Shown here: positions 9,267 to 18,775 of the stretch, in pieces | How the letters are laid out: every line of letters starts with the position of its first letter | How positions within the stretch are numbered: the first letter of the stretch is position 1 | Assembly: GCA_016125075.1 (NCBI GenBank) | Contig: WGMO01000014.1 | Span: 62,001-126,000 of the forward strand | DNA length: 64,000 bases | Direction of reading: 5' to 3' | Origin: Terrimonas sp. | Lineage (GTDB): Bacteria; Bacteroidota; Bacteroidia; Chitinophagales; Chitinophagaceae | Translations under genes and position numbers: made by a program | Notes under the pieces: generated by a model | Database searches by the model: none | What the model saw: only the letters and a program-made list of their open reading frames with translations | Told to the model about the DNA's origin: nothing

Positions 9267-11558
9267 ATGAAAAAATCAGCATACCTGTTTTGTTTTGTCT
9301 TCCTGCATTTGGCAGTACGATCCCAGCAGGACTTTACAAAATATGCTCTGCCTATCGTGGGTACGCAGAACGAATACCAGTTCTCCAATGGCAACCTGTA
9401 TCCCTGTATTGCACTTCCTTTTGCGATGAATCACTGGACACCTCAAACTGCGGTGAATGGGGAAAGGTGGCAGTATTCCTACAATGCCAACCAGATCACG
9501 GGTCTGAAAGAGACACACCAGCCCAGTCCCTGGGTGGGAGATTATGGTGTCTTATCCTTATTGCCCACGGTTGGAGAAAGGAAATTTTTAGAAAAGGACC
9601 GGCAAAGCTGGTTTTCGCATAAGGCGGAAGTGGCGGCTCCCAATTATTATAAAGTATACCTGGCTGATTATAATGTGACCGCAGAAATGACCCCCACGGA
9701 AAGAGCCTGCATGATGCAATTTACTTTTCCCGTAACTGACCAGGCCAATGTGGTGATTGACGCCTTTGACCAGGGTTCGCATGTTGAAATCATTCCGGGT
9801 GAAAACAAGGTCATCGGGTATACATCTCAAAAAAGCGGCGGGAAAAAATTATTACCGGAAAACTTCAGGAACTATTTTGTCATCATTTTTAATAAACCTT
9901 TTACCGGATTTTCAACCTGGAAAGATTCTTCTTTTGTAGGTGAAGACAAAAATGTAACAGGGAACCGTACGGGTGTCGTCTTAACCTTTTCCACAACAAA
10001 CGGCGAAAAGGTCCTGGCTAAGATTGCCTCTTCCTTTATCAGCCCTGAACAGGCGGAACTTAATTTGACTCGTGAGATCGGCAACAGCAGCTTTGCGCAG
10101 ATAAAGGCAAAAGGGACTGCAAAATGGAACGAATACCTCTCCAGGTTCAATATCAAAGATGATAAAGCGGGAGATCTCGATAATATAAGAATGTTCTATT
10201 CAGCATTATACAGGATGCTGCTTTATCCGAGGGAATTTTTTGAATATGATAGTAATCGTGCTATCGTGCATTATAGCCCCTATAATGGCAATATCTTACC
10301 CGGGCGGATGTATACGGACAATGGTTTTTGGGATACTTTCAGGGCCGAACATCCCTTTTTCACCCTCTTCTTTCCCGAACTGAGTGCACATATCCTAGAA
10401 GGCCTGGCCAATACCTATAAGGAAAGCGGATGGTTGCCGGAATGGGCATCACCGGGTCATATCAAGGTGATGATCGGGTCCAACTCAGCATCGGTGATTG
10501 CAGCTGCTTATTTGAATGGGGTGGAAGATGTTGATATCAATACCCTGTGGGATGCCCTCTATAAAAATGCCTATCATGTTCATCCCGTCTTGTCTTCAGT
10601 GGGAAGGGCCGGGGTGGATGCCTACAATGAATTGGGTTATGTTCCGAACGATGTGGTCAACGAAAGTGCGGCACGTACCCTGGAATATGCCTATGATGAT
10701 TATTGTCTGTACAAACTGGCACAACGGTTAAAAAAGGAGGATCAGGTGATCGCCACGTTCCGGGAAAGGGCTTTCAATTATAAAAACCTTTTTTATGAAA
10801 AATACAAACTCATGGCCGGCCGGGATTCAAAAGGTCATTTCCCTCCGGATTTCAACCCATTTGCCTGGGGCGGCGATTTTACCGAAGGGAATAGCTGGCA
10901 ATATACCTGGAGCGTGCTGCATGATCCATATGGACTGGAACAACTGATGGGGGGGCAAAAACAGTTTGTGGCCATGCTGGATTCCGTTTTTTCCCTGCCT
11001 CCTGTTTTCGACTATGCGCATTATGGCAAGGTGATCCATGAGATGCGGGAAATGCAAACCATGGATTTCGGACAATATGCCCATGGTAACCAGCCCATCC
11101 AGCACATGATCTACCTCTATGACTGGGCAGGGCAACCCTGGAAGACCCAATACTGGTCGCGGCAGGTGATGAAGAGGTTGTATCATCCAACCGCGGATGG
11201 TTATTGTGGGGACGAGGATAACGGGCAGACTTCTGCCTGGTATGTTTTTTCAGCACTCGGGTTTTATCCTGTATGCCCCGTAACTGGTGAGTTGGCGATC
11301 GGTTCCCCATTATTTCAGAACCTTGAGATAAAACTCAGTAATGGGAAAAAACTGGAACTGAAAGCAGACGAGAACAGTGATAAGAACGTATACCTGGATG
11401 GGATAACCGTAAACGGGAGGGAATACCACAAAAACTATTTCACCCTGCAACAAATACAGGGTGGCGGTACAATCCGGTATAAAATGTCGTCAGAACCCAA
11501 TCAAAAGAGGGGAGTGGATATCCAGGACATGCCATTTTCACTTTCTCGTCAAAAATGA
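9267..11558 (+). CDS. GH92 exo-alpha-mannosidase
   Basis: This 763-residue protein starts with a signal peptide (about 1-19) and then the GH92 N-terminal beta-sandwich and (alpha/alpha)6 domain. Family signatures are clear: GNLYPCIALPFAMNHWTPQ near the start, SGWLPEWASPGH, FTEGNSWQYTW with candidate acid Glu540, and GDEDNGQTSAWYVFSALGFYP, whose Asp649 and Asp651 match the base positions. GH92 enzymes are calcium-dependent inverting alpha-mannosidases acting on alpha-1,2, 1,3, 1,4 or 1,6 linkages. The linkage here cannot be predicted. It sits 43 bases after the GH27 gene and 43 bases before the heparinase-like gene, in one apparent operon, so it probably trims mannose from the same glycan or a glycoprotein. 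Confidence 0.95.
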   Translation: MKKSAYLFCFVFLHLAVRSQQDFTKYALPIVGTQNEYQFSNGNLYPCIALPFAMNHWTPQTAVNGERWQYSYNANQITGLKETHQPSPWVGDYGVLSLLPTVGERKFLEKDRQSWFSHKAEVAAPNYYKVYLADYNVTAEMTPTERACMMQFTFPVTDQANVVIDAFDQGSHVEIIPGENKVIGYTSQKSGGKKLLPENFRNYFVIIFNKPFTGFSTWKDSSFVGEDKNVTGNRTGVVLTFSTTNGEKVLAKIASSFISPEQAELNLTREIGNSSFAQIKAKGTAKWNEYLSRFNIKDDKAGDLDNIRMFYSALYRMLLYPREFFEYDSNRAIVHYSPYNGNILPGRMYTDNGFWDTFRAEHPFFTLFFPELSAHILEGLANTYKESGWLPEWASPGHIKVMIGSNSASVIAAAYLNGVEDVDINTLWDALYKNAYHVHPVLSSVGRAGVDAYNELGYVPNDVVNESAARTLEYAYDDYCLYKLAQRLKKEDQVIATFRERAFNYKNLFYEKYKLMAGRDSKGHFPPDFNPFAWGGDFTEGNSWQYTWSVLHDPYGLEQLMGGQKQFVAMLDSVFSLPPVFDYAHYGKVIHEMREMQTMDFGQYAHGNQPIQHMIYLYDWAGQPWKTQYWSRQVMKRLYHPTADGYCGDEDNGQTSAWYVFSALGFYPVCPVTGELAIGSPLFQNLEIKLSNGKKLELKADENSDKNVYLDGITVNGREYHKNYFTLQQIQGGGTIRYKMSSEPNQKRGVDIQDMPFSLSRQK

Positions 11559-11601
11559 TAATAAATAACAGGGTAATATTTTTTCACCAAAACAGGTTAC
11601 T

Positions 11602-13626
11602 ATGCTTCCCGGAAAATTTAAATTGATGGCCAGCTTAACAAGTATTTATTTGGTGTTTTTCTCCTGTCAGTTGGCCGCACAGGAATTCACGTCTACCCGT
11701 GACCGCTTTCCTAGACCGGACTACTCCTTCTTCTACCGCGATATCAACCTGCTTCGGACCCATTTCCCAAAAGAGAAGATCAATGCGATCATATTGCCAT
11801 CGGACCAATGGCACCCTTATCCCAAAGCCGGTGACCGGAAGGCCTGGCAAGACCTTTCACCTGATCTCCGGTCCAGGTATATAGCGCAGGCAGAAAAAAA
11901 TATTGATTTTGACTGGCCGGCTCTAAAGGCCACGGATTTTATGGAATATTCCATCAATGGTAACCGTTCTCATTACCAGGCTCATTCTTTTCAGCGGACC
12001 GATGTCCTCTACTACCTTGTCATGGCAGAATGTATCGAACATAAAGGCAGGTTCATGGATGCTATTGTAAATGGAATTTGGGCGATTTGTGAGGAATCAT
12101 TCTGGGGGGTCCCCGCTCATCTTTACCTCCAAAACAAAGGGCATACTTTTCTTCCCCTGGTCAATGACCCCGTTTGCGATCTGTTTGCGGCTGAAAAAGC
12201 AGCCTGCCTGGCCTGGACCTATTACCTGCTGGGCCATGAAATTGATAAAGTGACCCCGATCATCGGCCAACGAATTTATGATGAAGTGAACAGAAGGATA
12301 TTCCTGTCAACGATGGAGCATGATGACTGGCGCTGGACGGGTTTGAAAGCAAATATGGATCGGCGTGTCAATAACTGGGATCCCTGGATTTCCTCCAACT
12401 GGCTGGCCTGTATATTGATCCTTGAAAAAGATCCTCAAAAAAGATCAACCTACCTGAACAGATTGTTCCAGGTCCTGGACCAGTTTATCAATACACAACC
12501 GGAGGATGGTTCCTGTGAGGAAGGCCCCGGTTATTGGACAAGGGCAGGGGCTTCCTTATTTGAATGTCTTGAAATGCTGAACAGCGCCAGTGATGGAAAG
12601 GTGGACCTGGCAAAAATTCCGCTTATCCGGAATACGGGCAGCTACATTTACAAAGTAGATATCGGGCATCATTATTTTTTCAATTATGCAGATGCCGATC
12701 CGCAATATGACGGTCTGCCTGCCAACCTGATCTACCGGTATGGTATAGCTGCAGGTGATCCACAACTTGCACAATACGGTACCTGGCTGATGAAAGAGCA
12801 GGATCCCCGTAATCACATCATTCAAAACTCATTCCTGCGGGGTTTGCCTGAACTTTTCAAAACCCCCGATTATCAAAAGGCTGTGGTGAGTGAACCATTG
12901 CCCAGGGATTCCTGGTTTCCTTCCAACCAACTGATCTGCGCCCGTTCTCAGGAAGGGTCCGTATCCGGTCTCTTCCTCGCGGTGAAAGGGAATAACAACC
13001 TGGAAAGCCATAACCACAATGATGTTGGTAATTTTATTATTTATACAGACGGGTACCCGGCTATTATCGATGTGGGAAAAAGGGAATATACCGGTCCCGG
13101 CGATTCCAATCCCCTGAGGGAAATCTATAAGAATTCAGCCTATCATAACCTGCCACTCATTAATGGTATTGAACAGGGCAAAGGGGGACAATACCGAGCC
13201 ACCGATGTAACTTACAAGGAAGATGATGCAAAAGCTTTGATTGCCATGAATATTGCGGAGGCCTACCCGGCATCGGCGGGTGTGGTTTCCTGGAAGAGGA
13301 CCCTGGAATTGCAAAGGGGCAGGAAAATCCAATTGACGGAATCTTTTGAGCTGACCGCTGCAGCGCATAAAATTGATTTGATGCTTATGACCAACCGTAA
13401 TGCCGAGATACTGAAGCCCGGGCAAATGATACTGCGCGATCCCATGAACAAAAGTTCCGATCTGAAAATTTTCTATGACCCAAAGCAGTTGAAACCCGAA
13501 ATCGAAATGCTGGTTTGTGATGATGCAGCCCTTCAAAAGAATTGGGGACACCATATCAACCGGCTGGTTTTTCATTATCTGTCTGGGAGGAAAAAGGATA
13601 CGATAGCTATCAATTTTACACAATGA
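11602..13626 (+). CDS. Heparinase II/III-like polysaccharide lyase family protein
   Basis: This 674-residue secreted protein (signal peptide about 1-30, ending LAAQ) has the two-part layout of heparinase II/III-like lyases: a helical toroid (about 60-370) and a beta-sandwich (about 400-670). The motif SHNHNDVGNFIIYTDGYPAIIDVG, starting near residue 469, is the family's metal- and substrate-site strand with His470 and His472. Members cleave uronate-containing polysaccharides by beta-elimination. The specific substrate cannot be read from sequence. It is the last gene of the first run, 43 bases after GH92 and followed by a 352-base gap that carries an operator. With the nearby GH105 it forms a sensible lyase to unsaturated-uronate hydrolase pathway. 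Confidence 0.85.
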   Translation: MLPGKFKLMASLTSIYLVFFSCQLAAQEFTSTRDRFPRPDYSFFYRDINLLRTHFPKEKINAIILPSDQWHPYPKAGDRKAWQDLSPDLRSRYIAQAEKNIDFDWPALKATDFMEYSINGNRSHYQAHSFQRTDVLYYLVMAECIEHKGRFMDAIVNGIWAICEESFWGVPAHLYLQNKGHTFLPLVNDPVCDLFAAEKAACLAWTYYLLGHEIDKVTPIIGQRIYDEVNRRIFLSTMEHDDWRWTGLKANMDRRVNNWDPWISSNWLACILILEKDPQKRSTYLNRLFQVLDQFINTQPEDGSCEEGPGYWTRAGASLFECLEMLNSASDGKVDLAKIPLIRNTGSYIYKVDIGHHYFFNYADADPQYDGLPANLIYRYGIAAGDPQLAQYGTWLMKEQDPRNHIIQNSFLRGLPELFKTPDYQKAVVSEPLPRDSWFPSNQLICARSQEGSVSGLFLAVKGNNNLESHNHNDVGNFIIYTDGYPAIIDVGKREYTGPGDSNPLREIYKNSAYHNLPLINGIEQGKGGQYRATDVTYKEDDAKALIAMNIAEAYPASAGVVSWKRTLELQRGRKIQLTESFELTAAAHKIDLMLMTNRNAEILKPGQMILRDPMNKSSDLKIFYDPKQLKPEIEMLVCDDAALQKNWGHHINRLVFHYLSGRKKDTIAINFTQ

Positions 13627-13978
13627 GGTATAACCCTGTTGGTAAGGAGCTATATCGAATCAGGATCAATAATCCCCCTTCAAAAAAGGCAGTATATGTT
13701 TAAAGGAAACACGGAAACGTTTCCGTAAAAACAGGAAACTTTGTTTTCCTGAACTGCCATGGAATATTTTAATATTCTAACTTTAATTACAGGATCTGAC
13801 TCTATTGTAAGAATGCATCGAATGACTTTTCTTATTGGGAAAATTTTTCATTAATCAGTGTAGGCTTCATTGACCTTTTTGATAATCGTGGGTAATTCTG
13901 AAGAAGGATGGCATAAAACCTGTTTCTGTAAAGTACAATCATTAAATATAAGATCTTAACCATTGCAATTTGACCATT
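13627..13978. other. Intergenic regulatory stretch before the oxidoreductase gene
   Basis: No gene was seen in these 352 bases. They hold the 16-base perfect palindrome at 13711-13726, and copies of its half-site GGAAAC stand directly repeated on each side (13705-13710 and 13734-13739). A TTTG at 13740-13743 followed 21 bases later by TATTTTAA is a weak fit to the Bacteroidota -33/-7 promoter pattern. The downstream leader is A/T-rich. Confidence 0.6.
13711..13726. promoter_or_regulatory. LacI-type operator palindrome, site A
   Basis: The sequence ACGGAAACGTTTCCGT is a perfect 16-base inverted repeat with a central CG, the usual form of LacI-family operators. Its 14-base core is repeated exactly at 16805-16818 and 33910-33923. 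It lies 252 bases before the Gfo/Idh/MocA gene start. The function as an operator is inferred from symmetry, recurrence and position. No regulator gene lies in the window. Confidence 0.75.
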
Positions 13979-15394
13979 ATGAGAAGAAGAAATTTCATTA
14001 AACAGACAGCTTCAGCTGCTGCGGCTTTTGCCAGTTATTCTATTATTCCTGCTTCAGTGCTGGGAAAATCATTTGGACGGGTCGCACCCAGCGATAAAGT
14101 GAACCTGGCCTGTTGTGGCATTGGTAACAGGGGGGGCAGTATTACACAGTCCCTGCATAAGACCGGCCTGGCGAATATCGTTGCCTTATGTGATGTTGAT
14201 ATGGGAGCGCCGCATACGCTTGAGGTGCTGAAAATGTTCCCGGATGTGCCCCGGTTCCAGGATTTCAGGGAAATGTTTGATAAGATGGGGAATAAGATTG
14301 ATGCTGTGAGTGTGGGCACTCCCGATTTCTCCCATTTTCCCATTTCCATGCTGGCCATGTCATTGGGTAAGCATGTGTATTCGGAAAAACCAATGGCGCG
14401 CACTTTTAATGAAGTGCAGCTGATGATGAATGCTGCCAAGAAGTATCACGTGGTGACACAGATGGGTAACCAGGGGCATTCGGAAGCCAACTATTTCCAG
14501 TTCAAAGCCTGGAAAGAAGCCGGGATCATTAAGGATGTTACTGCCATCACGGCCCATATGAACGGAGGACGCCGTTGGCATAAATTCGATCCTGCCATGA
14601 CCAAATACCCTGATGGAGAACCGATCCCCAAAACACTGGATTGGGATACCTGGTTAGGCACAGCCCACCATCATGATTACCAGAAGGATTTTGTAAACGG
14701 GCAATGGCGTTGCTGGTATGAGTTTGGTATGGGAGCCTTAGGCGATTGGGGCGCACATATCATCGATACCGCCCACCAGTTCCTCGATCTGGGCTTACCC
14801 TATGAGATCGACCCTGTAAAACTGGAAGGGCATAATCCTTTCTTCTTTCCGATGGCCTCCACACTGGCTTTCAAATTTCCTGCCCGTGGTGATATGCCAC
14901 CCTGTGTGATTACATGGTATGACGGGGTTAAAAACCTGCCGCCCCTTCCAGAAGGGTATGGCAGTGCTGTTGTAGACCCGAATATCCCGCCACCAAGTGA
15001 TGGGAAATTGCAAATTGATAAATTGAGCCCCGGAAAAATTATCTATAGTAAGGAACTGACATTTAAAGGGGGATCGCATGCTTCCACCTTGACGATCATC
15101 CCTGAAAAAAAGGCGAAGGAAATGCAATCAAAATTGCCCGCCTATCCTGAAACACCCTCCAACCATTTTAAAAACTTTTTGCTGTCCTGTAAGGGTGAGG
15201 AAAAATGCCGGTCTTCTTTTGATATTGCAGGACCGCTAAGCCAGGTGTTTAACCTGGGGGTTTTGGCACAACGGCTCAATGCAAAACTGATTTTTGACCG
15301 CGACAAAAAAGAGATCACCAATAACCCCCTGGCCAACCAGTTGCTCGTTGGTGCGCCACCCCGAAAGGGTTGGGAGGAGTATTATACACTTTAA
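13979..15394 (+). CDS. Tat-exported Gfo/Idh/MocA family oxidoreductase
   Basis: I chose the ATG at 13979 because it directly begins the Tat motif MRRRNFIKQTASA; an in-frame TTG three codons earlier is also possible. After the Tat signal (about 1-30) comes a Rossmann domain with the dinucleotide motif GIGNRGG, then the family motif SEKPM (Glu136-Lys137-Pro138) and the C-terminal beta-sheet domain with GDWGAHIIDTAHQFLDLG. Such proteins use a tightly bound NAD(P) to oxidise or reduce sugars, and Tat export fits a cofactor loaded in the cytoplasm. Some relatives make 3-keto sugars, which would supply the DUF1080 protein at 32483-33859. This substrate is inferred. A 77-base gap leads to the enolase-superfamily gene, and operator site A lies upstream. 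Confidence 0.9.
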   Translation: MRRRNFIKQTASAAAAFASYSIIPASVLGKSFGRVAPSDKVNLACCGIGNRGGSITQSLHKTGLANIVALCDVDMGAPHTLEVLKMFPDVPRFQDFREMFDKMGNKIDAVSVGTPDFSHFPISMLAMSLGKHVYSEKPMARTFNEVQLMMNAAKKYHVVTQMGNQGHSEANYFQFKAWKEAGIIKDVTAITAHMNGGRRWHKFDPAMTKYPDGEPIPKTLDWDTWLGTAHHHDYQKDFVNGQWRCWYEFGMGALGDWGAHIIDTAHQFLDLGLPYEIDPVKLEGHNPFFFPMASTLAFKFPARGDMPPCVITWYDGVKNLPPLPEGYGSAVVDPNIPPPSDGKLQIDKLSPGKIIYSKELTFKGGSHASTLTIIPEKKAKEMQSKLPAYPETPSNHFKNFLLSCKGEEKCRSSFDIAGPLSQVFNLGVLAQRLNAKLIFDRDKKEITNNPLANQLLVGAPPRKGWEEYYTL

Positions 15395-15471
15395 GAAAAA
15401 AAGGGTATCGGGCTTCTTGCAAAAAACCGGGCCAATGGTTGGCATGCTATCCGTGATTTCAAATTTAATGT

Positions 15472-16695
15472 ATGTATCATAACAGGCGAGCATTTATCAA
15501 TCTGATGGGTTCCCTGGTTCCCGGAGTTTTCCTGAAAGCGCCTGTGAACGGTTTACTTTCGGGGCAAGACCCCCTTTTATCAGTGGAAGGCATTACCGTT
15601 TACCTGGTCAATGTTGATAAACCCAGGAACTTTAGTCATTCAACCTGGAATAACCGGCAGCATTTATTTTTCCAGGTCCAGGTGGGTCAGCACAAGGGCT
15701 GGTCAGAAGTGCTGGCCAATAAAAATGATCCGGGTTTTGATTTTGTCAAATGGGCGGAGTATCTAAAGGCGCTGAAAGGAATGCCGGTCATGAAGGCCAT
15801 TGATTATTGCCGGGAACAAGTGTTAACAGGCGAATGGGACCACCGAAAAGCGGAACCCGCCCTGATGGCGCTCTATGATATCATGGGAAAGGCTGTCAAT
15901 AAGCCGACCATTGAAATATGGGGGCTTTCCGGAAGGAACCCCGTCCCGGCAGCATTCTGCATTCTTGAAAACGAAGTTGACCAGGCCCTGGCACAGGCCG
16001 CCATCGCCAGAGAGCAGGGATTAACCCATTTTGTCAAACTCAAGTTATTTGGCATACCGGATACTGATCAGTCACTGGTTACGGCCTTACGAAAATATTT
16101 TGGACATGAAACTTTTTTAATGGCCGATGCCAACAGGGGCTATAAGAACTGGAAAGACCTGGATGAATTATCCCTGCATATGCACGCACTTCGAAAAGCC
16201 GGGTTAAATGCGATCGAAGATCCCGCTGATTTATCAAAAGAACAATGGATCGAATTACAAAAAAAGATCGGAGACCTTGCGCTGATCCCCGACTATCCTA
16301 TGCGTCCTGCCTTTATATCCATCGATCAGTTTGATCCTGCGATGGGAACATATTTCAATATCCATCCCGATACGATGGGTACATTCCGGGAAGTGATTGC
16401 TTTAGGAAAAAAAATCAGGGAAGATCAAAGAGGTTTGATGATTGGTGACAGCAGTTTTATTGGTCCTGCCTGTACCTGCTGGCAGCAACTGGCAATCGGG
16501 CTGGGAGCTTCCTGGGTGGAAGCTATTGAAAAGCCCCAGGAATCTGATATTTTTCAGCAATGTGTGCAGCGGTCCACAACGGCAATCAACAAAAAAGGGC
16601 TGGTGGAAATTAAAGTGTTGAACCCGGGTTTTGGGTTAGTCATGGATGAAGAAAAACTCAGGTCGAAGGCAGATCGGTTTGCAAAACTCGTTTGA
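15472..16695 (+). CDS. Tat-type exported enolase-superfamily (mandelate racemase/muconate lactonizing-like) protein
   Basis: This 407-residue protein begins with MYHNRRAFINLMGS, a Tat-like RRxFI motif and a hydrophobic stretch, which is unusual because most enolase-superfamily proteins stay in the cytoplasm. The barrel motifs are intact: Lys189 and Lys191 in FVKLKLFG, and metal ligands Asp219 (MADANRG), Glu249 (AIEDPADL) and Asp274 (LIPDYPM), spaced about 25-30 residues apart as in the family. These enzymes abstract a proton next to a carboxylate, so sugar acids such as uronates or aldonates are likely substrates for dehydration or epimerisation. It follows the Gfo/Idh/MocA gene by 77 bases, so the two may be cotranscribed. 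Exact reaction is unknown. Confidence 0.82.
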   Translation: MYHNRRAFINLMGSLVPGVFLKAPVNGLLSGQDPLLSVEGITVYLVNVDKPRNFSHSTWNNRQHLFFQVQVGQHKGWSEVLANKNDPGFDFVKWAEYLKALKGMPVMKAIDYCREQVLTGEWDHRKAEPALMALYDIMGKAVNKPTIEIWGLSGRNPVPAAFCILENEVDQALAQAAIAREQGLTHFVKLKLFGIPDTDQSLVTALRKYFGHETFLMADANRGYKNWKDLDELSLHMHALRKAGLNAIEDPADLSKEQWIELQKKIGDLALIPDYPMRPAFISIDQFDPAMGTYFNIHPDTMGTFREVIALGKKIREDQRGLMIGDSSFIGPACTCWQQLAIGLGASWVEAIEKPQESDIFQQCVQRSTTAINKKGLVEIKVLNPGFGLVMDEEKLRSKADRFAKLV

Positions 16696-17021
16696 AGAAA
16701 CAGTATCCTTTTGCCTGGCCGGGTTATATAAATGTAAGTGCTTTACTACCCCTGGAGCACCATTTTTACAATCGATCGGGGCACAGCAGCTTCCCTGCTG
16801 ATACCGGAAACGTTTCCGTAAAAATCCCTTATTGCCGTTTTCAAAAGGATCAAAAACGTTTTAAATAAATTAGCTTTATAAGAGGGATCAATTTTCAGTT
16901 CATAATAGCAGATCAGCTGTTTTAACGAAGGATCTTGGGTGTAATTCCCGGCCAGTGAATAAATATTGGGCTGTTGTTGGTGGGATCCTGCCTGTTTGAA
17001 TGCTTGTCAATTAATGAAAAA
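16696..17021. other. Intergenic regulatory stretch before the Tat-unknown operon
   Basis: These 326 bases hold no convincing gene. They include operator site B at 16805-16818. A small palindrome AAAACGTTTT lies at 16853-16862, and TAGCTTTA at 16871-16878 fits seven of eight positions of the Bacteroidota -7 element, although no good -33 element stands at the right distance. A long leader would follow. Confidence 0.55.
16805..16818. promoter_or_regulatory. LacI-type operator palindrome, site B
   Basis: CGGAAACGTTTCCG is a perfect 14-base palindrome identical to the cores of sites A and C, and like them it is followed by TA and an A-rich stretch. It lies 203 bases before the start at 17022, close to the spacing seen for the other plus-strand genes (252 and 264). 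The same regulator probably controls all three. Confidence 0.75.
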
Positions 17022-18737
17022 ATGGAAAGAAGGAAATTTCTAACATGGGGTGCTACAGGTCTTTCTGTATGGCCAGTGCTTGGTTTCAGGAATTTTGGGT
17101 TTTTTAAATACAATGAGCTTCCCGAAAAACCCGATTGGTTAATTAAACTCATACAGTTAAATGACCGTTCCATCGAACCACTGCTTTCCATGCAGGTCCT
17201 GGATAAAGCTTCTGCCTATTATGGTGGATGCATGGACAGTACGGAAATTGCCACCCCGCAAAATACCGGGAATTTTATTTCAAAGGCCGCATGTGCAATC
17301 GCGAGCGCCGAATCTTCTTATTTCCGGTCACCCCGTTTATTGGAAAAAGTCAAACTCGCTGTCGACTATTTATTAAGGGTGCAGCATAAAGACGGGACCA
17401 TTGACCTGTTGGAAACAAATTTTCATTCTCCCCCCGATACGGCCTTCAGTGTAGAAAAAATTGCGCCAGCCTATGGTTTGATCAAGGCTTCGGGGGTCAA
17501 CAATGCCGATGATGTTTTGAAGTCCATCCAGCAGTATCTGCAAAGGGCAGGAGAAGCCCTGATCGTGGGTGGCATCCATACTCCCAACCATCGCTGGGTG
17601 GTATCGGCGGCGCTCAACAGGATCAATGCACTTTGGCCGGATCGACGGTATTTACAAAGAGCGGAACAATGGTTGGCCGAACATATCGATATCGACCCCG
17701 ACGGCCAGTACACTGAAAAAAGTACGGGAGGATATACGCCATTGGTCGACCATGTTCTGATCACAATTTCGGATGGTATGCAGAAACCGGAAATACTTGA
17801 TGCGGTCAGGAAAAACCTTGATATGACAATGTACTATGTCCATCCCAACGGGGAAGTTGTGACGGAGGCTTCTAACCGGCAGGACAAGGGAAGGATCGGT
17901 ACGCTGGAAAGCTATTATTTTTCCTACCGATACCTCGCATTACTGGATAACAATAGCCAATACGCTGCCATGTGCAGGCTGATTGAAAAATCCTGTTTCT
18001 CCAAACTGGTAGGTTCCCTCGATGCATTGCTTGAAGATGCCTCCCTTTGGAAAGAATTACCAGCAGCCAGTCCACTCCCCATCAGTTATGCCCGGGCTTT
18101 CCCCTATTCCGGTGTGGTAAGGATCCGGAGAGACCGATGGGATGCAACCATACTGTCCAATAACGCCGGTTGGCTCACTTTTCACAAAGGGGATGCCGTT
18201 ATACAGGGTATCCGTATCGCCGCTTCCTTTTTTGGGAAAGGGCAGTTTCAATCATCCGATATCAGGAAAGTGGGCGAAAGCTGGATACTATATCAACAAC
18301 TGGAAGGTGTGTATTACCAGCCTTATCCCAAAGACCAGATAGACCCGGAGGGTGACCTGAGTAAAATGCCCCGCTCCAACAGATCCAAAAGTGAGATACA
18401 GCATCTGGAGACGGAAATAAAAATAACAGAAACGGCGAAGGGCATCAGTGTGGATATTGAAATGAAAGGAACCGATGCGGTACCGGTGACCCTGGAACTG
18501 ATCTTCCGTCCCGGCGGGGAATTTACAGGTGTTCAACCACATGCCACAAAGGAAAATGCCTTTCTTTTCAGCGGCCCATCCGGAACGTACACCCAGGGTA
18601 AGGATACCATTTATTTTGGAAAAGGGGTCCTGGCACATAAAGCTATCCAGTTAAGAGGTGCTTTGCCAGCCATGGAGGCACCGACTGTTTACCTGACCGG
18701 ATATACACCTTTCCATCACCACCTGGAATTATCCTGA
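17022..18737 (+). CDS. Tat-exported protein of unknown function, helical-toroid type
   Basis: I took the ATG at 17022 because it starts the Tat motif MERRKFLTWGATG; the frame stays open upstream with a TTG start at 16974. I do not recognise the 571-residue family. After the signal come repeated helical segments (about 60-330) with motifs such as AVDYLLRVQHKDGTID, GGIHTPNHRWVVSAALNRI and TGGYTPLVDHVL, then a beta-rich part to the end with RAFPYSGVVRIRRDRWDATI. The layout resembles heparinase II/III-like and related toroid enzymes, but the typical His-Asn-His strand was not found. It overlaps the beta-helix gene (TGATG) and lies behind operator site B. Its place in the oxidative module and its Tat export suggest a periplasmic carbohydrate enzyme, possibly with metal. 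Confidence 0.78.
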   Translation: MERRKFLTWGATGLSVWPVLGFRNFGFFKYNELPEKPDWLIKLIQLNDRSIEPLLSMQVLDKASAYYGGCMDSTEIATPQNTGNFISKAACAIASAESSYFRSPRLLEKVKLAVDYLLRVQHKDGTIDLLETNFHSPPDTAFSVEKIAPAYGLIKASGVNNADDVLKSIQQYLQRAGEALIVGGIHTPNHRWVVSAALNRINALWPDRRYLQRAEQWLAEHIDIDPDGQYTEKSTGGYTPLVDHVLITISDGMQKPEILDAVRKNLDMTMYYVHPNGEVVTEASNRQDKGRIGTLESYYFSYRYLALLDNNSQYAAMCRLIEKSCFSKLVGSLDALLEDASLWKELPAASPLPISYARAFPYSGVVRIRRDRWDATILSNNAGWLTFHKGDAVIQGIRIAASFFGKGQFQSSDIRKVGESWILYQQLEGVYYQPYPKDQIDPEGDLSKMPRSNRSKSEIQHLETEIKITETAKGISVDIEMKGTDAVPVTLELIFRPGGEFTGVQPHATKENAFLFSGPSGTYTQGKDTIYFGKGVLAHKAIQLRGALPAMEAPTVYLTGYTPFHHHLELS

Positions 18738-18775
18738 TGGAGGATCAAAAGGCAAGAACACAAACAAAAAGCTAT

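Noticed and set aside
16853-16862. Palindrome AAAACGTTTT near operator site B
   Set aside because: It has the central CG but lacks the GGAAAC arms, is short and A/T-rich, and was not counted as an operator.
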